A DNA stretch of 8,239 nucleotides, from positions 1-8,239 of the forward strand of contig JABHOU010000517.1 in assembly GCA_018695085.1 (NCBI GenBank), written 5' to 3'. Source of the DNA: Opitutia bacterium (GTDB lineage Bacteria > Verrucomicrobiota > Verrucomicrobiia > Opitutales > Seribacteraceae). The notes beneath the pieces are model-generated. The model worked only from the letters and a program-made list of their open reading frames with translations. It was not told the DNA's origin and did no database searches. Of this stretch, positions 7,406 through 8,239 are shown one piece after another (position 1 is the stretch's first letter; every line of letters starts with the position of its first letter). Made by a program: the position numbers and the translations under genes.

Positions 7406-7708
7406 TACACTGAAATATAGCTACTGCCACTACGTTGATTACGGCATGGCCCTGGCTTGCTCCTTTTGATTCTGGACAAGGATCGAAGAGATTCCCGAGG
7501 AAACTTGGAAAGTTATCATAGGATGTACCAAGCGAGTGACTTTTTTGGCCTTTACCGGATAGATTGAGCCGGCGAACTGCAGGTGCCGTTCGAGAAAGGC
7601 TACCTAGAGTTCATCTTGGACAATGTCTCCGATTGGCTTGAGACAGTGTGAGTGCCCAAGTTGTCGTCCGGACGGCCAGAGACAAGGTCATGAGCCAGAC
7701 CCGCGAGA
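7406..7708. other. Intergenic region without a recognisable gene
   Basis: These 303 bases separate the convergent TerC gene and the HzsA-like gene. I translated the three forward frames by hand: all contain stops and none gives a recognisable family. One frame reads through about 7482-7639 with a single TGA near 7567 (SYHRMYQASDFFGLYRID, then AGELQVPFEKGYLEFILDN), which may be chance or a decayed gene. A T6 run at 7541-7546 follows a weak 5-bp inverted repeat (CTTGG at 7504-7508, CCAAG at 7528-7532) with a long loop, too poor to call a terminator. No tRNA, insertion sequence or repeat array was seen. Confidence 0.5.
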
Positions 7709-8239
7709 TTATTCTCTATCCACTTGCGCCGTTCGAGCCGCAATCGAGAACCGGCGATCCAGCCTAACCAGATTCCCTTGCCGATCCTTCACCGAAACGT
7801 TCAGATTTCCCTCGGTGAGAGATTGGATAGGGTCGGATAATTGCCATTCCCATATGCCGGGATGGGATTTCTTGAACTTTGTTGCTGCGTTTTGTCCTGC
7901 GGGCAAACCGTCGATCTTAAAGTCGAAGCGTACCTCGAAAGTGTTTTCGTCAAGGCCACTGTAGTAGTCGTGCATACCGATGCGAATAAGCGTCAAGGGT
8001 TCATTGCGTCCGGCTGTCGGCAGGTTGACCGACAAGGTCGGACGCAACTCGTCGAGGAACCAACCGCGTTCCTTGTAATCCGGTTGCTGGCGACTAATCG
8101 GGGCACCCAGATCGATCCAGCGCGCAAAGGTCAACTTTTCCTCCGCGCTCAAGGGCTGAACCCCGGCATTCGGTGGCGGACAGGCTTCGCCCAGAAAATC
8201 GACGTCGGCATCGTTGGGATTGGCGCCTTCGGGCAAGGT
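7709..8239 (-). CDS. C-terminal end of a large HzsA-like/PD40-type exported protein, cut by the window edge
   Basis: The frame is open from the right edge to the TAA at 7709-7711, giving 176 visible residues; the start lies beyond 8239. The TTG at 8236 is only an internal leucine codon. The segment CPPPNAGVQPLSAEEKLTFARWIDLGAPI, about 8180-8099, resembles the 'LT-EE---I-RWIDLGAPI' strip found after cytochrome-like regions of planctomycetal and verrucomicrobial proteins. It is followed by RPTLSVNLPTAGRN, IRIGMHDYYSGLD, FDFKIDGLPAGQN and LNVSVKDRQGN, which look like an Ig-like C-terminal module. From memory this ending occurs in large exported proteins related to the hydrazine synthase alpha subunit with PD40-type propellers. 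That does not imply hydrazine synthesis. The coding frame is secure; the family name is tentative because the diagnostic upstream domains are not visible. The gene is convergent with the TerC gene. Confidence 0.75.
   Translation of the reverse strand, partial: TLPEGANPNDADVDFLGEACPPPNAGVQPLSAEEKLTFARWIDLGAPISRQQPDYKERGWFLDELRPTLSVNLPTAGRNEPLTLIRIGMHDYYSGLDENTFEVRFDFKIDGLPAGQNAATKFKKSHPGIWEWQLSDPIQSLTEGNLNVSVKDRQGNLVRLDRRFSIAARTAQVDRE

Noticed and set aside
7503..7546. Possible terminator after the TerC gene
   Set aside because: Only a 5-bp stem with a 19-base loop, and 8 bases separate the stem from the T run; this is too weak.
7623..7964. A 113-codon plus-strand frame with a CECPSC motif
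   Set aside because: Two thirds of it is antisense to the conserved C-terminal gene at 7709-8239, and the cysteine motif alone does not identify a zinc-binding protein.

Overview
The window carries five protein-coding genes typical of the Planctomycetota–Verrucomicrobiota–Lentisphaerota group. The main clue is the adjacent pair of a DUF1549/DUF1553 (PSD1-type) protein and a DUF1501 protein, a family combination that is strongly expanded in these phyla. Large exported multidomain proteins, moderate GC and generally weak Shine-Dalgarno signals agree with this. The phylum is an inference; no rRNA or other marker gene is present.

Layout, left to right. (1) Positions 1-1551, minus strand: the first 517 codons of a secreted S9B (DPP IV-like) serine peptidase. 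The window edge cuts it just where the alpha/beta-hydrolase catalytic domain should begin. (2) Positions 1552-1721: an AT-rich divergent intergenic region with candidate promoter elements on both strands, a 7-bp inverted repeat and competing start codons for the peptidase. (3) Positions 1722-5045, plus strand: an 1107-residue exported protein with the order signal peptide, bacterial Ig-like (Big_12-like), DUF2341, LamG, DUF1549 (with a CAQCH motif), DUF1553. (4) Positions 5042-6481, plus strand: a DUF1501 protein of the alkaline phosphatase/sulfatase-like fold with a twin-arginine signal, joined to the previous gene by an ATGA stop/start overlap. (5) Positions 6611-7405, plus strand: a TerC-family seven-helix membrane protein, probably with its own promoter. 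(6) Positions 7406-7708: about 300 bases with no convincing gene. (7) Positions 7709-8239, minus strand: the C-terminal end of a large exported protein resembling the HzsA-like/PD40 proteins of planctomycetes and verrucomicrobia, convergent with the TerC gene and cut by the right edge.

The core unit is the two-gene operon in (3) and (4). The first protein supplies probable carbohydrate- or surface-binding modules plus a possible heme-binding motif. The second is a predicted metal-dependent hydrolase-like protein exported in folded form. Such pairs recur widely in these phyla but have no established biochemical function, so they are the best candidate here for an undescribed system. The flanking S9 peptidase and HzsA-like protein are also exported types common in the same genomes, but nothing in the sequence ties them functionally to the operon.
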